Shown here piece by piece: positions 32,612-42,201 of a stretch of DNA of 64,000 nucleotides. Source of the stretch: Desulfovibrio legallii (GTDB lineage Bacteria > Desulfobacterota > Desulfovibrionia > Desulfovibrionales > Desulfovibrionaceae); the NCBI RefSeq assembly GCF_900102485.1, contig NZ_FNBX01000010.1, forward strand, positions 44,199-108,198, in the 5' to 3' direction. A program made the translations under genes and the position numbers. The notes beneath the pieces are model-generated. The model did no database searches. It was given only the letters and a program-made list of their open reading frames with translations, and had not been told where the DNA came from. Positions within the stretch are counted from its first letter, which is position 1. Each line of letters opens with the position of its first letter.

Positions 32612-33397
32612 ATGCATCTGCTTGAACAAAAGATCCGCGCCGCCAACGCCGAGGGCCGTCCGGCCCTGATCCCCTTCCTTACCGCCGGATTTCCGGACCG
32701 CAGCGCCTTCTGGCCCGCGCTTATGGAGCTGGACGAAAACGGTGCGGACGTCATTGAAATCGGCGTGCCCTTTTCCGACCCTGTGGCCGACGGCCCCGTG
32801 GTGGAGGCCGCTTCCCGCCGCGCCCTCAGCGACGGCGTGAGCCTGCGCGGCATTCTTACCGCCCTGCGCGAGCGCAAGGGGCTGATCAAGGCCGGGGTGG
32901 TGCTCATGGGCTACGTCAACCCTTTCTTGCAGTACGGCTACGAAAATCTGGCCCGCGACGCGGCCCGCGGCGGCGTGCACGGCTTTATTGTGCCTGACCT
33001 GCCCCATGAGGAATCCGGCGCCCTGCACGCTGCCCTCAAAAAGGAAGGCATTGCCCTCATCCCCCTGGTGGGGCCCAATACCAGCGAGGAGCGCATGGCC
33101 CTTTACGCCGCAGAGGGCGAGGGCTACGCCTATGTGGTTTCGGTCATGGGCATCACCGGCGAACGCAGGGATCTGGCCCCGCAGGTCTCCGAGACCCTGC
33201 GCCGCGCCCGCTCCGCCTTTGGTCTGCCCCTGGCCCTGGGCTTCGGCCTGCGCGAACCAGGCCAGCTCAAGGAACTGCCCGCGGACGCGCAGCCCGACGC
33301 CGTGGTCTTCGGCAGCGCCCTGCTCAAGCACCTGGATGCAGGCCACAGCGCCGCTTCCTTCCTGGCCCGCTGGACTGGCCGCAAGGTGGAAGAATAG
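32612..33397 (+). CDS. trpA: Tryptophan synthase alpha chain
   Basis: 261 residues, a TIM barrel. The catalytic Glu lies in VIEIGVPFSDPVADGP and the catalytic Asp in FIVPDLPHEES; SVMGITGERRDL and ALGFGLREPGQL line the phosphate site. It releases indole into the TrpB tunnel. Last gene of the operon; a diverged repeat copy with a 16-bp hairpin lies just after the stop and may act as its 3' end. Confidence 0.95.
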   Translation: MHLLEQKIRAANAEGRPALIPFLTAGFPDRSAFWPALMELDENGADVIEIGVPFSDPVADGPVVEAASRRALSDGVSLRGILTALRERKGLIKAGVVLMGYVNPFLQYGYENLARDAARGGVHGFIVPDLPHEESGALHAALKKEGIALIPLVGPNTSEERMALYAAEGEGYAYVVSVMGITGERRDLAPQVSETLRRARSAFGLPLALGFGLREPGQLKELPADAQPDAVVFGSALLKHLDAGHSAASFLARWTGRKVEE

Positions 33398-33411
33398 AGG
33401 AGTTCTTTCCT

Positions 33412-33540
33412 GGAATGCTCTGTCGGCTGCGCAAGCAGCCGCCCGCCGCAAAGGGGCAAGTGCAGCTTTGCCGCGGGTGAAGCGTTGGAGTGCGCGCCTT
33501 GCTTGCCCTTGAGGCCGTATGGTCTCAAGGGCAAGCTGCT
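33412..33540 (+). repeat. Dispersed intergenic repeat, copy 6 (diverged but structure-conserving)
   Basis: Sequence differs widely from other copies but the fold is kept. CGGCTGC-GCAA-GCAGCCG (33424-33441) is a 7-bp stem with a GCAA tetraloop. The terminal stem GCTTGCCCTTGAG/CTCAAGGGCAAGC (33501-33513 with 33524-33536) extends by GCC/GGT to 16 bp with a GTAT loop. It follows trpA. From 33541 to 33672 only a GC-rich hairpin region before the smpB stop is seen. Confidence 0.7.
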
Positions 33541-33672
33541 TTGGGAGGGAACGTTCGCTTCGTTGTGGGGGAGGGGCCTGACGCAACCGCAACGCACAGC
33601 GAGTGCGGCGGAAGGCTGCCGCATGCGGGGCTGCGATTGCGGCGGCGCGGGCCGCCTTGCCGCCGCGGGCCT

Positions 33673-34122
33673 TCAGGCCAGGTCGCGGGCCATATCGCGT
33701 TCCGCCGCGCGGCGTTTGAGGGTCTCGCGGTGGTCGTGGAGCTTTTTGCCCCGGCCCAGGGCGATTTCCACCTTGACCTTGCCGCGGCTCATATAGAGGC
33801 GCACGGGCACCACGGTGAGGCCCTTTTGGGCCACCAGGCCGGCAAATTTGGCGATTTCGCGCTTGTGGAGCAACAGTTTGCGGTCCCGGTCCGGCTCCTG
33901 CGGGACATAGCCCGCGTTGCTGTAGGGGGCGATGTGCAGCGAGACGAGCCAGGCCTCGCCCCGGCGAAACTCCACATAGCTGTCTACAAAGTTGACCTTG
34001 CCCGCGCGGATGCTTTTTACTTCCGGGCCGGTAAGCGCCAGGCCCGCCTCGGTGAATTCCGAAAGTTCATAGAGGTGCCTGGCTTTTTTGTTCTGGGCGA
34101 GGGCGCTGTTTTTCTGGCTCAT
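33673..34122 (-). CDS. smpB: SsrA-binding protein
   Basis: 149 residues with the SmpB OB-fold signatures: [27 protein letters not shown] split by family spacing, [22 protein letters not shown] and a basic C-terminal tail that enters the ribosomal decoding site. It works with tmRNA to rescue stalled ribosomes; no tmRNA gene is in this window. Its start overlaps the end of ptsI by 4 nt. Confidence 0.96.
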   Translation of the reverse strand: MSQKNSALAQNKKARHLYELSEFTEAGLALTGPEVKSIRAGKVNFVDSYVEFRRGEAWLVSLHIAPYSNAGYVPQEPDRDRKLLLHKREIAKFAGLVAQKGLTVVPVRLYMSRGKVKVEIALGRGKKLHDHRETLKRRAAERDMARDLA

Positions 34123-35888
34123 GGCTGACTGTGGGTGAACAGGCTGGTGGTGTGGAAGGCCAGCTCGTGCCCCAGGGATTGTTGCAGGGTTTCGCGCACC
34201 ATGCGTTTGGAGGCGGCCACGTCCGTGCTCAGGAGCACGCTGTGGGCCAGGTCCATGCAGTCGGCGGCGTTGAAGTGGCGGATAAGGTGCTTCATGCCCG
34301 GCACAAAGCGCGGCGCGGCCGAAACCGTGTCCACGCCCATGCCCAGCAGCAGGGCCAGACCAAAGGGATCCGAAGCCAGCTCCCCGCAGACGGAAACGCC
34401 GATGCCCTCGCGGTGGGCCGCGTCGATGACGCGCTTGAGCGAGCGCACCACGGCCGGGTGCAGGGGCTCGTTCAGGTAAGCCACATGCCGGTTGTTGCGG
34501 TCTATGCCCATGATGTAGTGGATGAGGTCATTGGTGCCGATGCTGAAAAAGTCGCATTCGCGGGCCAGGGCGTCGCAGATCATGGCGGCGGCCGGGGTTT
34601 CGATCATGATGCCCAGGGGCAGGGCCGCCGCGTGGGGCAGGTTCTGGGCGCTGAGGTCCTGGTGCAGCTCCTGCATAATGCGGCGCACCTGCTGCACCTC
34701 GTCCATGGCGGCCACCATGGGCAGCATGATGGCCACGTTGCCGTTGGCCCCCGCGCGCATAAGCGCCCGCAACTGGGTGCGGAAGATGCCCTGGTGGCGC
34801 AGGCAGAAGCGGATGCCGCGCAGGCCCAGGGCCGGGTTGGGCTCCTTGAGCACGGCCTGGGCGTGGAGCATTTTATCTGCGCCCACGTCCAGGGTGCGGA
34901 AGACCACTTTTTGCGGGGCCAGCCTGCGGGCTACGTCGGCGTATTCCTGCAGCAGGTCTTCCTCCGTGGGCAGGCGGTCGGTAAAATAAGCAAATTCTGT
35001 GCGGTACAGGCCCACGCCGTCGGCGCCGCATTCCTGCGCGGCGGCGAGCTCCGAGGGGTTTTCCAGGTTGGCCTGCACGCCCACGCGCACGCCGTCGCAC
35101 ATCTCGGCGGGCCAGTGTGCGGCCTTGAGGGTGCGGGTTTCCCAAGCTGTGTAGGCATCCCGGCGGCTGGCGTAGCGGGCCAGGTCCGCCTCGTCGGGGC
35201 CCAGCAGCACGCAGCCGCCCAGGCCGTCCACGATGATGGGTTCCCGTTCCCGGGCAATGTCCACCAGCCCGGTAACGCCGGCCAGGCCCGGAATGTGCAG
35301 CCCGCGCGAGAGGATGGCCGTGTGGGAGGTGGGGCCGCCCTCTGTGGTGACAATGCCCAGCACCTTATCCAGATCCAGCTCCATGACGTCCGCCGGGGAG
35401 AGATCCTCGGCCGCCAGCACGCCGGGTTCGCTGCCCGCGTCCTGGGCCGGATCGGCGGAGAGCCTGTCGCGCAGGCGCAGCCCCACGGCGCGGATGTCCT
35501 GGGCGCGGTCGCGCAGGTAGGGGTCGTCCATGCCGCGGAACAGGGTGCAGAGCTCGTCCACCGTGAGCTTGAGCGCCCAGGCGGCGCAGACCTGCTTGCG
35601 CGCAATGCGCGCCAGGGCGGCGTTGAGCAGCTTGGGGTCGCGGACGATTTCCATCTGGGCGGCGATGACGTCGCGGTATTCCGCCAGGTCTTCGGGCACG
35701 TTTTCCATGGTGGCCTGCAGGGCGGCGCGCACGTCGGCGGCGGCGGCGCGCAGAACGTCCTGCTCGGCGGCGACCTGCTCCGCGCGGATGCGGCGTTCCT
35801 CATCCTGGCGCATGCGGTGCATAAAGCGCACCGTGCCAATGGCAATGCCGGGGGAAACGGGCGTACCAAAAAGAAGAGCGCGTGCCAT
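34119..35888 (-). CDS. ptsI: PTS Enzyme I (phosphoenolpyruvate-protein phosphotransferase)
   Basis: 589 residues. The N-terminal domain has [11 protein letters not shown] and the phosphoryl-accepting His189 in [10 protein letters not shown]. The PEP-binding barrel has [42 protein letters not shown] and [10 protein letters not shown]. It takes phosphate from PEP and passes it to HPr, encoded 3 nt upstream. With the EIID gene it forms a small PTS cluster, unusual in a sulfate reducer. Confidence 0.94.
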   Translation of the reverse strand: MARALLFGTPVSPGIAIGTVRFMHRMRQDEERRIRAEQVAAEQDVLRAAAADVRAALQATMENVPEDLAEYRDVIAAQMEIVRDPKLLNAALARIARKQVCAAWALKLTVDELCTLFRGMDDPYLRDRAQDIRAVGLRLRDRLSADPAQDAGSEPGVLAAEDLSPADVMELDLDKVLGIVTTEGGPTSHTAILSRGLHIPGLAGVTGLVDIAREREPIIVDGLGGCVLLGPDEADLARYASRRDAYTAWETRTLKAAHWPAEMCDGVRVGVQANLENPSELAAAQECGADGVGLYRTEFAYFTDRLPTEEDLLQEYADVARRLAPQKVVFRTLDVGADKMLHAQAVLKEPNPALGLRGIRFCLRHQGIFRTQLRALMRAGANGNVAIMLPMVAAMDEVQQVRRIMQELHQDLSAQNLPHAAALPLGIMIETPAAAMICDALARECDFFSIGTNDLIHYIMGIDRNNRHVAYLNEPLHPAVVRSLKRVIDAAHREGIGVSVCGELASDPFGLALLLGMGVDTVSAAPRFVPGMKHLIRHFNAADCMDLAHSVLLSTDVAASKRMVRETLQQSLGHELAFHTTSLFTHSQP

Positions 35889-35891
35889 GGT

Positions 35892-36182
35892 TCAGTCCTG
35901 AAGGGTGCTCAAAAAGCGGGCCAGCCCGCAAAGGGCTTCGCGGGCGTCCTGGCCCTGGGCCAGCAGGGTGAGCTCCGCATTGGCGGGCGGGGCCAGGGAA
36001 AGGATGTCCAGCATGCTTTTGGCGTCCACCTCGCCCGTATCGCTGATAAGCTGGATGGAAGCGGCATAGCGTTGCGCCTCTTGCGCCAGACGGGCCGCCG
36101 GGCGGGCGTGCAGGCCGTTGCGCAGGTTCAGGCACACCCGCAGGGCCAGCCCGCGCGGGGTTTGTTCGATGGCGTCTTCCAT
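35892..36182 (-). CDS. ptsH: PTS phosphocarrier HPr
   Basis: 96 residues. The active-site His25 lies in NGLHARPAA. The region around the regulatory serine (AKSMLDILSL) is conserved, so phosphorylation by an HPr kinase is possible, but no hprK is in the window. ATG 36182 follows GGGAG at good spacing; the longer frame to 36248 has no HPr similarity. Confidence 0.92.
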   Translation of the reverse strand: MEDAIEQTPRGLALRVCLNLRNGLHARPAARLAQEAQRYAASIQLISDTGEVDAKSMLDILSLAPPANAELTLLAQGQDAREALCGLARFLSTLQD

Positions 36183-36237
36183 GGTGCTCCCTTTCCGCTG
36201 TCCGGCCCGCGGCCATGAGGCGGACAACGGCTTCATA

Positions 36238-36987
36238 CTACATGCCAATCAGGCCTACGTCCATGAGAATCAGCACGCCCAGGGTGAGCGCCCAGAGCAG
36301 CAGGCGCGGCAGCCTGAGCCGCGCCACCAGCCAGGCGGCCGTAAGTACGGCCAGCGCGCCCAGCACATAGCCTGTCCAGGGGAAGGCGCGGGCGTCGCCC
36401 GGCAGAAGCCGCCAGATGACCAGGGCCGTCAGCACGGCGTTAACCATTTTGAGCCGGTCCACCCAGTTGATGAGGTTGAGCCGCCTAAGCCCCGCCAGCA
36501 CGGCCATGCCGTAGCGCAGCCCGGCCGCGAAGCTGGCCGCGCGGAACAGCAGCAGCGCCAGAAACAGCGCCAGGGTGAACCCGGCCATAAGCCCCGTATG
36601 CCCCGCCAGCAGCAGGGCCACGCTCAAAAGTGCCCAGAGGGGCAGCAGCGTGCCGCTGAAAAAAGCGTCCCCCAGGGCGGAAAGGGACGTGGCCAGGGTT
36701 TCGCGCACCAGGCCCAGGTTGGCCGGGGGCAGCGCGCCCTGGGCCGCGCCTTCTTCCAGCGAGAGCAGAATGCCCACAAACAACGGCGCCATAAAAGGGT
36801 GGGTATTGCTGTGTCCGGCGTACCGGGCCAGGGCGCGCCGCAGATCCGCGGGCGCGGGATAGAGCCAGCGCAGGGCCGGTTCCAGCGCAAAGGCAAGCCC
36901 CACCTGCTGCATGCTTCGGGCCGTGTTGGCCGCATTGATGCAGCTGGTGCGCGCAAGACAGTTGAGGGCAATGCGTGTGGGGTACAC
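36238..36987 (-). CDS. PTS mannose/fructose/sorbose-family EIID component
   Basis: 249 residues. The cytoplasmic N-terminal half has SMQQVGLAFALEPAL and PLFVGILLSLEEG, typical of EIID proteins, and the C-terminal part has three to four hydrophobic segments. EIID normally forms the membrane complex with EIIC and receives sugar via EIIAB. No IIA, IIB or IIC gene is in the window; the gene upstream is rsmI. It may partner with distant subunits or have a regulatory role. Confidence 0.82.
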   Translation of the reverse strand: MYPTRIALNCLARTSCINAANTARSMQQVGLAFALEPALRWLYPAPADLRRALARYAGHSNTHPFMAPLFVGILLSLEEGAAQGALPPANLGLVRETLATSLSALGDAFFSGTLLPLWALLSVALLLAGHTGLMAGFTLALFLALLLFRAASFAAGLRYGMAVLAGLRRLNLINWVDRLKMVNAVLTALVIWRLLPGDARAFPWTGYVLGALAVLTAAWLVARLRLPRLLLWALTLGVLILMDVGLIGM

Positions 36988-37044
36988 CGGCGCTCCGTTC
37001 CGTGGGCGGGTAGGCGTTGGCGGTTGCGGCTTCCGCAGGGGCGG

Positions 37045-37890
37045 CTAGGCTTTCCCGGCGGGGCCGTGGGGCAGCAGGGCGTACAGTTCCTTGCCGTTCC
37101 AGCCGCGCACGGCTTCCTGTACCGTGCGGCAGGCAGCGCGCGGCTTGTCCCCCTGGGCCAGGGCGTCCGCCAGGCGTTGGCGCACCTCCGCCTCCGGGGT
37201 GCGGGCCGCGCTCTCCGGCGGCCCCACCACCACGGTGATTTCGCCCAGCAGGCCGTCGGGCAGGGCCGCAGCGTTTTCCAGCCGCAAAAGTATAAATTCC
37301 TCGTGTTCTTTGGTCAATTCACGGCAGACGGCCACCTGGCGCGGCCCCAGGATGGGCGCGGCCAGAAGCAGGCTTTCTTTGAGCCTGTCCTTGCGCTCAA
37401 AAAAAACCAGGGATCCGGGCGTCTGGGCGAACGCGCCGAACAGTGCGCGGCGGCCTGCCGCGTCGCGGGGCAGAAAGCCCAGAAAGCTGTAGGGCAGGGG
37501 CGGCAGCCCGGCGGCGGAAAGGGCCGCCGTGGGGGCCGAGGGGCCGGGCAGCGGGGACACGGCAAGGCCCGCTTCGCGGCAGGCGCGCACCAGCCGGTAG
37601 CCGGGGTCGGCCAGCAGGGGCGTGCCCGCGTCCGAAATAAGAGCCACGCTTTTTCCTTCGCGCAGCAGGCGCAGCACCGCGTCTTTGCGCTGCTCCTCAT
37701 TGTGGTCAAAAAAACTCAGCGTGCGGCGTGCGGGAAGCCCGCACTGGCGGAACAGCGCTGCGGCGCGGCGGGTATCCTCGGCCAGCACCAGGTCGGCTTC
37801 GGCCAGCACGGCCCGCGCCCTGGGGGAAAGGTCACCAGGATTGCCGAGCGGCGTGGCCACGATCCAGAGACGAGGGGCAGACAAAGGCAT
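37045..37890 (-). CDS. rsmI: 16S rRNA (cytidine1402-2'-O)-methyltransferase
   Basis: 281 residues of the tetrapyrrole-methylase fold: [75 protein letters not shown] and FFERKDRL. It methylates C1402 in the 30S P site. ATG 37890 begins the conserved N-terminus; this overlaps the end of yraN by 59 nt, unusual but required by the motif position. Confidence 0.95.
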   Translation of the reverse strand: MPLSAPRLWIVATPLGNPGDLSPRARAVLAEADLVLAEDTRRAAALFRQCGLPARRTLSFFDHNEEQRKDAVLRLLREGKSVALISDAGTPLLADPGYRLVRACREAGLAVSPLPGPSAPTAALSAAGLPPLPYSFLGFLPRDAAGRRALFGAFAQTPGSLVFFERKDRLKESLLLAAPILGPRQVAVCRELTKEHEEFILLRLENAAALPDGLLGEITVVVGPPESAARTPEAEVRQRLADALAQGDKPRAACRTVQEAVRGWNGKELYALLPHGPAGKA

Positions 37891-38296
37891 GGATATAGTG
37901 CTCCAGGTAAAGATCCGTGCCCTGCCGCAGGGCGCAGACCAGGTCAAACCGGCAGGGCTGCTCCCAGGCCGCGTGGGCCGTGAGCCAGGCTGCGGCGGCG
38001 CGGCAGAGGGTGCGCTGCTTGGTCGGGGTAAGGGCGGCCGCGGGGCCGCCGTGCTCCGCATGGGCGCGGGTTTTTACCTCCACGAAGACCAGGGTTGCGC
38101 CGTCGCGGCAGACCAGGTCCAGCTCCAGCCTGCCCTGCCGCCAGTTGCGGTCCAGAACGGCGTAGCCCTTGCGGGCCAGCAGGGCGGCCGCCGCGTCTTC
38201 GCCTTCACGCCCCAGGCGCAGGTGCGCGGCTGCGGGGGCCTTTGCGGCAGGCTGCGTTTGGCGGCGCAGCCAGGGGAAAAGCCCGCCGGCGCTCAC
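37832..38296 (-). CDS. yraN: YraN/UPF0102 family nuclease-like protein
   Basis: 154 residues with the UPF0102 core: [46 protein letters not shown] (the D-ExK nuclease motif) and RFDLVCAL. Role unknown; often linked to rnhB and DNA/RNA processing. The GTG start at 38296 overlaps the rnhB stop (GTGA), which fits coupled translation. Confidence 0.85.
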   Translation of the reverse strand: MSAGGLFPWLRRQTQPAAKAPAAAHLRLGREGEDAAAALLARKGYAVLDRNWRQGRLELDLVCRDGATLVFVEVKTRAHAEHGGPAAALTPTKQRTLCRAAAAWLTAHAAWEQPCRFDLVCALRQGTDLYLEHYIHAFVCPSSLDRGHAARQSW

Positions 38297-39081
38297 GGCA
38301 GCAGGCTCCCCTGCGCGGGCCCGGCCGCCGGCGGCCGCACCCCGGCAAAGGTCATCCGGTGCAGGGGGCAGGGCCCCAGGCGGCGCAAAGCCGCCAGATG
38401 CTCCCTGGTGCCGTAGCCTTTGTGCGCGGCAAAGCCGTAGCCCGGCCAGCGGCGGTCCAGGCGCGTCATGAGGGCGTCGCGGTACGTTTTTGCCAGAATG
38501 GATGCGGCGGAAATGGCCGGCACGCGGGCATCCCCGCGCACCAGCGCCTGCTGGAGCGGCAGAGGGGCGGGCTGCGCCGCATCCCGTTGCGCCCTGGCCC
38601 AATGGGCGGCCAGCAGGGCCGGGGGCAAGGTCTGGTTGCCGTCAATGCAGAGCAGCTCAGGGCAGAGCGGTTCCGGACCACGGCGCAGACAGCGCACGGC
38701 CCGGCACATGGCCTCAAAGGTAGCCTGCAGAATATTGATCTGATCGATGCGGGCGGGCCAGACCACGCCCAGCCCCCAGGCCGCGGCGCACTGACGGATG
38801 CGCGGGGCGAGGCGTTCCCGCGTGCGGGCGCTGCAGGCTTTGGAATCCGTAAGGCCCGGCAGATCGAAAACCGGGGGCAGGATGACCGCCGCAGCCACCA
38901 CCGGCCCGGCCAGGCAGCCGCGTCCGGCCTCGTCTATCCCGGCCATAAGCCTGCCGTCCGGCAGGGGGGCTTCCGTTGCCGCTGCAGCCGCAGGACTGTC
39001 GGCGGCAACGGCCAGCAGAGAGAGAAACCGGGGACCGCCTGGAGCGGCGGCGGGCCTGGGCCCGTGAGCGGAACGCGGCAT
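38293..39081 (-). CDS. rnhB: Ribonuclease HII
   Basis: 262 residues. [22 protein letters not shown] holds the catalytic Asp-Glu pair; [25 protein letters not shown] and [12 protein letters not shown] hold other conserved acids. It nicks RNA-DNA hybrids, including single ribonucleotides. The N-terminal 45 residues are an Ala/Pro-rich extension, so the true start may be at an internal codon; ATG 39081 is kept because GGGGGAAA precedes it. Confidence 0.92.
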   Translation of the reverse strand: MPRSAHGPRPAAAPGGPRFLSLLAVAADSPAAAAATEAPLPDGRLMAGIDEAGRGCLAGPVVAAAVILPPVFDLPGLTDSKACSARTRERLAPRIRQCAAAWGLGVVWPARIDQINILQATFEAMCRAVRCLRRGPEPLCPELLCIDGNQTLPPALLAAHWARAQRDAAQPAPLPLQQALVRGDARVPAISAASILAKTYRDALMTRLDRRWPGYGFAAHKGYGTREHLAALRRLGPCPLHRMTFAGVRPPAAGPAQGSLLP

Positions 39082-39140
39082 ACTTTCCCCCTGGGGTAAC
39101 GGCCTGGCGCGAAAAGGGACGCAACAAGCCCAGGCCGTGC

Positions 39141-39186
39141 GCCTTCTCTCGCGCCGTAAGGGCAGCGCTTTGGCGCGAGAGAAGGC
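39141..39186 (-). other. Long perfect hairpin upstream of rnhB
   Basis: A 15-bp perfect inverted repeat, GCCTTCTCTCGCGCC/GGCGCGAGAGAAGGC (39141-39155 with 39172-39186), with a 16-nt loop, between the rplS terminator and rnhB. No T run follows. It may be an RNA-processing site or regulate rnhB. Confidence 0.65.
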
Positions 39187-39267
39187 CTTCAGGCCCTCAG
39201 GCCGCAGACGCGACAACGCGCCCGGCACACGGAAAACCGCAGCCGAGGCGCGCTGAAAAAGGAGAAG

Positions 39268-39294
39268 GACGCCGCCCGTCGAGGGTGCGGCGTC
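39268..39294 (-). terminator. Terminator after rplS
   Basis: GACGCCGC/GCGGCGTC (39268-39275 with 39287-39294), then a T-rich stretch on the minus strand. It lies 7 nt after the rplS stop. Confidence 0.6.
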
Positions 39295-39300
39295 GCGGCA

Positions 39301-39648
39301 TCAGAAGCGGCCGCGGGGCTTGATGCGGGCGGCCTTGCCCTTGAGCGCGCGCAGGTAGTAGAGACGGCTGCGGCGCACCCGGCCCTGGGCGATGAGCTCC
39401 ACATGGTCGATGAAGGGCGAATTCATGGGGAAGATGCGCTCCACGCCCACGCCGTCGGAAACCTTGCGCACCGTGAAGGTGGCGCTAGTCGTGCCGCGTT
39501 TGATGCGGATGACGTTGCCCTGGAAGACCTGGATGCGTTCTTTTTCGCCTTCCACAATGCGCAGATGCACCTTCACCGTATCGCCGGAGCGAAAGGCGGG
39601 CATGTCCATGCGCATGTTTTCCTGTTCAATCTTTTTCATGATGTCCAT
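39301..39648 (-). CDS. rplS: 50S ribosomal protein L19
   Basis: 115 residues. The family core is continuous: [33 protein letters not shown]-like [28 protein letters not shown] and [17 protein letters not shown]. It is a ribosomal protein at the 30S-50S interface. The start ATG 39648 follows AGGAG. It is downstream of trmD, the usual order. Confidence 0.97.
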   Translation of the reverse strand: MDIMKKIEQENMRMDMPAFRSGDTVKVHLRIVEGEKERIQVFQGNVIRIKRGTTSATFTVRKVSDGVGVERIFPMNSPFIDHVELIAQGRVRRSRLYYLRALKGKAARIKPRGRF

Positions 39649-39707
39649 GCTGATAACTCCTTGCGAATCCGGCGGGCGTCCGTGGGCGGGGCCTGCGCCG
39701 CGTTGCT

Positions 39708-41009
39708 TCAGTAATAGTCGCCCAAAATCCTGTCGGTCAAAATGGCTGCCGCGCTGCGCACCGAAAGGTGGTTATAGCCCAGGTAGCGCAGGGGGCGCAG
39801 CACGCCTTCACATTGGGCCAGCGCCTCAGGCGCGAGGCCCTTGGCCGTGCCCAGGCAGAGCATGACCGGCCCTGCCGCGCACCATTGCCGCACCGTTTGC
39901 GGCGTCAGGGGCGGCTCCCCCGGCCGGCTCTTCCTGTGGGCGGGCCATACGGCAGAGCTGCCTACCAGCCTGGGGCGTTGCCCGCTCCGAGCCGTTTGCC
40001 GGGCCACCGCTTCTTCCAGGGATGCGGCGGGGCACACCAGCCGCAGGGCTTCGGCCCTGTCCGCGTGGCCTGGGCCCGCCTCCCGCGTCCAATGCTGCAG
40101 GACTGTCTCCAGCATCTGCAATTGGTCGCGCAGCGGGGTGACCACATGGAAGGCGTCCAACGCATAGCTGCGGGAAATTCGGGCTATATCGTGAATGTCC
40201 AGATTTGTCAAAGAGGAAACGCCGGTTTTTTTTGCATCCAGCCAGACCGGGGCGTGCAGCAGGCAGAGCGAAAGGTTGCGGCCGGGCCGAAGGCGGGGTG
40301 TTTCGGCCAGGGTCTGGGCGTCCTCGCGGGTCAGGGGGGCTGTTTCCAGCAGGTCCGGGCGCACGGCCAGGGTGGCGCGCACGGCCTCGCGCCGCCGCCA
40401 GGCGGCAATGCGCGCGTGGTCGCCGCTCAGCAGCACGGGCGGCACGGGCCTGCCCTCCAGAACTTCGGGGCGGGTGTAGTGGGGGTATTCCAGCAGCCCG
40501 TGCGAAAAACTTTCTTCTTCGCCGGAGGCCTCCTTGCCCATAAAGCCGGGCACCAGGCGGGCTACGGCCTCCACCACGGCCAGGGCGGCCGTTTCGCCGC
40601 CGTTGAGCACGGCCTCGCCCACGCTGATGGCTTCCAGCGGAAAAATTTCGTTCAGGCGGGCGTCAATGCCCTCATACCGGCCGCAGATCAGGGTCAAGTG
40701 CTCTTCCCCGGCCAGCTGGCGGGCCAGGGCCTGGGTAAAAGGGCGTCCGCCAGGGGTGAGGAGCAGCATGCGGCCGGGCTTGGGGATGGCCCGCAGGGCG
40801 CGGGCCAACGGCTCGGCTTGCATGACCATGCCGGGGCCGCCGCCGTAGGGGCGGTCGTCCACATGGCGGTGCTTGTCCGTGCTGCAGGCGCGGGGATCGT
40901 GAAACCGGAAGTCCACGACGCCCGCTTCGCGCGCCCGGCCCAGTAGGCCGGCGGCAAGGGGGGAGGTGAAAAACTCCGGAAAAAGCGAGACCAGGTGGAA
41001 GCACGGCAT
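39708..41009 (-). CDS. trmD: TrmD fused to an extra SAM-dependent RNA methyltransferase domain
   Basis: 433 residues. Residues 1-240 are TrmD, the knotted tRNA (m1G37) methyltransferase, with [43 protein letters not shown] and ARLVPG. Residues about 255-433 are a second SPOUT-like domain ([71 protein letters not shown] split in the family pattern). This two-domain form is known from Desulfovibrio-type bacteria. Activity of the second domain is not settled. ATG 41009 begins the conserved core. Confidence 0.92.
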   Translation of the reverse strand: MPCFHLVSLFPEFFTSPLAAGLLGRAREAGVVDFRFHDPRACSTDKHRHVDDRPYGGGPGMVMQAEPLARALRAIPKPGRMLLLTPGGRPFTQALARQLAGEEHLTLICGRYEGIDARLNEIFPLEAISVGEAVLNGGETAALAVVEAVARLVPGFMGKEASGEEESFSHGLLEYPHYTRPEVLEGRPVPPVLLSGDHARIAAWRRREAVRATLAVRPDLLETAPLTREDAQTLAETPRLRPGRNLSLCLLHAPVWLDAKKTGVSSLTNLDIHDIARISRSYALDAFHVVTPLRDQLQMLETVLQHWTREAGPGHADRAEALRLVCPAASLEEAVARQTARSGQRPRLVGSSAVWPAHRKSRPGEPPLTPQTVRQWCAAGPVMLCLGTAKGLAPEALAQCEGVLRPLRYLGYNHLSVRSAAAILTDRILGDYY

Positions 41010-41098
41010 GGGCGGAGAGTGCCGCAAAAGTCTGCGGCGTGCAAGCCCGGACAACGACACAGCAACATGCTCAGTCGGCAGGGATGAATCATTATATT

Positions 41099-41114
41099 TA
41101 GTAAAAATTTACTA
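41099..41114. promoter_or_regulatory. AT-rich palindrome between trmD and the 41238 regulator
   Basis: TAGTAAA-AA-TTTACTA, perfect over 7 bp per arm. It lies 30 bp upstream of the rightward -35 box and overlaps the spacer of a possible leftward trmD promoter (TATAAT on the minus strand at 41091-41096). Candidate shared operator. Confidence 0.4.
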
Positions 41115-41144
41115 TTACTCATAAATATCATTGTCTGTATATGT

Positions 41145-41172
41145 TTGACAAGAAACCTTTTTATGGTATAAT
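41145..41172 (+). promoter_or_regulatory. Consensus sigma70 promoter
   Basis: TTGACA (41145-41150) and TATAAT (41167-41172), both perfect, spaced 16 bp, in a strongly AT-rich stretch. It would transcribe the regulator at 41238. Confidence 0.7.
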
Positions 41173-41237
41173 TTAAAATTGAAAATATATATATTTATCA
41201 GAATATACTTATAAAAAATTTTTGGAGACTGTTATTC

Positions 41238-41999
41238 ATGAAATATACGCCGATAAGTTGGATAAATGACATCATTTATGTTTCTTTTAAAAGGCTTTCA
41301 TTATTTGATTACTCTAAAAATTTATACTCATTTTTATGTATGCATATGGATGTGTCCTGTATTGGAATCTATTCATATATGGAAAATTCCATAACGCAGC
41401 TGTTCAAATATGAACCTTTTGCAAAAACAGAACAACAACATAAAGTGATTCATATTGACACGGCGCTGTTGCGGGATGTTTATGCCAGCCTTTCCGCAAC
41501 AGACCGTTTGCACAAGGTTTTTATCTGTGAAAGCCGGGAAGACGGACCTGAAGCAAAAGTGATGACGCTCCTGCGCGGGAGGGCGGGAAGCTGTCTGCAT
41601 ATGCCGCTGGACTACGGCGACGTTTTGGGTGGTTTCCGCTTCATTAACCTTTATGCGGATCATGCCGGGGCGTATACGCAGCAGCAGTGCCTGTTATGCG
41701 AGAATCTGCAGCGCCCCTTGCGGGATGCCCTGACGGAGGCGCTGCAGCGCCGGGACTGCACGGCAGCGGCAGCGGCAGCGGCGCGGCTTCCGGCGTGCCC
41801 CACGCTGCAGGAAAGCGCCGCGCCCTACGGCGCGGCCTTCAAAACCCTTGATGCATGGACGGCTGACTATATCCGCCTGGTCATTCGCTACACCAACGGG
41901 CGCATCAGCGGCAAAAACGGCGCGGCCGTGCTGTTGGGCCTGCCGCCTACGACACTCTGGTCCAAAATGCGCAAACTCAAGATCAATCCGCGGCAATAA
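41238..41999 (+). CDS. Fis-type HTH regulator without an AAA+ domain
   Basis: 253 residues. The C-terminal 45 (RLVIRYTNGRISGKNGAAV, LLGLPPTTLWSKMRKL) match the DNA-binding end of NtrC/FhlA-type activators. The N-terminal region may be a GAF-like sensor. The sigma54-contacting AAA+ domain is absent; only about 60 residues, including an Ala/Arg-rich stretch, lie between. The first 110 codons are strongly AT-rich and the rest GC-rich. It could be a natural short regulator or a deletion product. Confidence 0.65.
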   Translation: MKYTPISWINDIIYVSFKRLSLFDYSKNLYSFLCMHMDVSCIGIYSYMENSITQLFKYEPFAKTEQQHKVIHIDTALLRDVYASLSATDRLHKVFICESREDGPEAKVMTLLRGRAGSCLHMPLDYGDVLGGFRFINLYADHAGAYTQQQCLLCENLQRPLRDALTEALQRRDCTAAAAAAARLPACPTLQESAAPYGAAFKTLDAWTADYIRLVIRYTNGRISGKNGAAVLLGLPPTTLWSKMRKLKINPRQ

Positions 42000-42201
42000 G
42001 GGGCGGGCGGTCATAGCGTCGGCCTGGCGGGCTGCGGCGCGCCCCATGGCCGCAAGAGCTGGGCTGCACGCGCCCCGGTGGGAGTCATGTTCTTGACGCG
42101 CTTCTTGCATCCATATTTAATTGTTAGATAAAGTACACTTGGCAGACCTCTTGCTATGAGAAGGCCGGGCGGTACGCCCGTGCGCTATCTGGAGGTATGC
42201 C

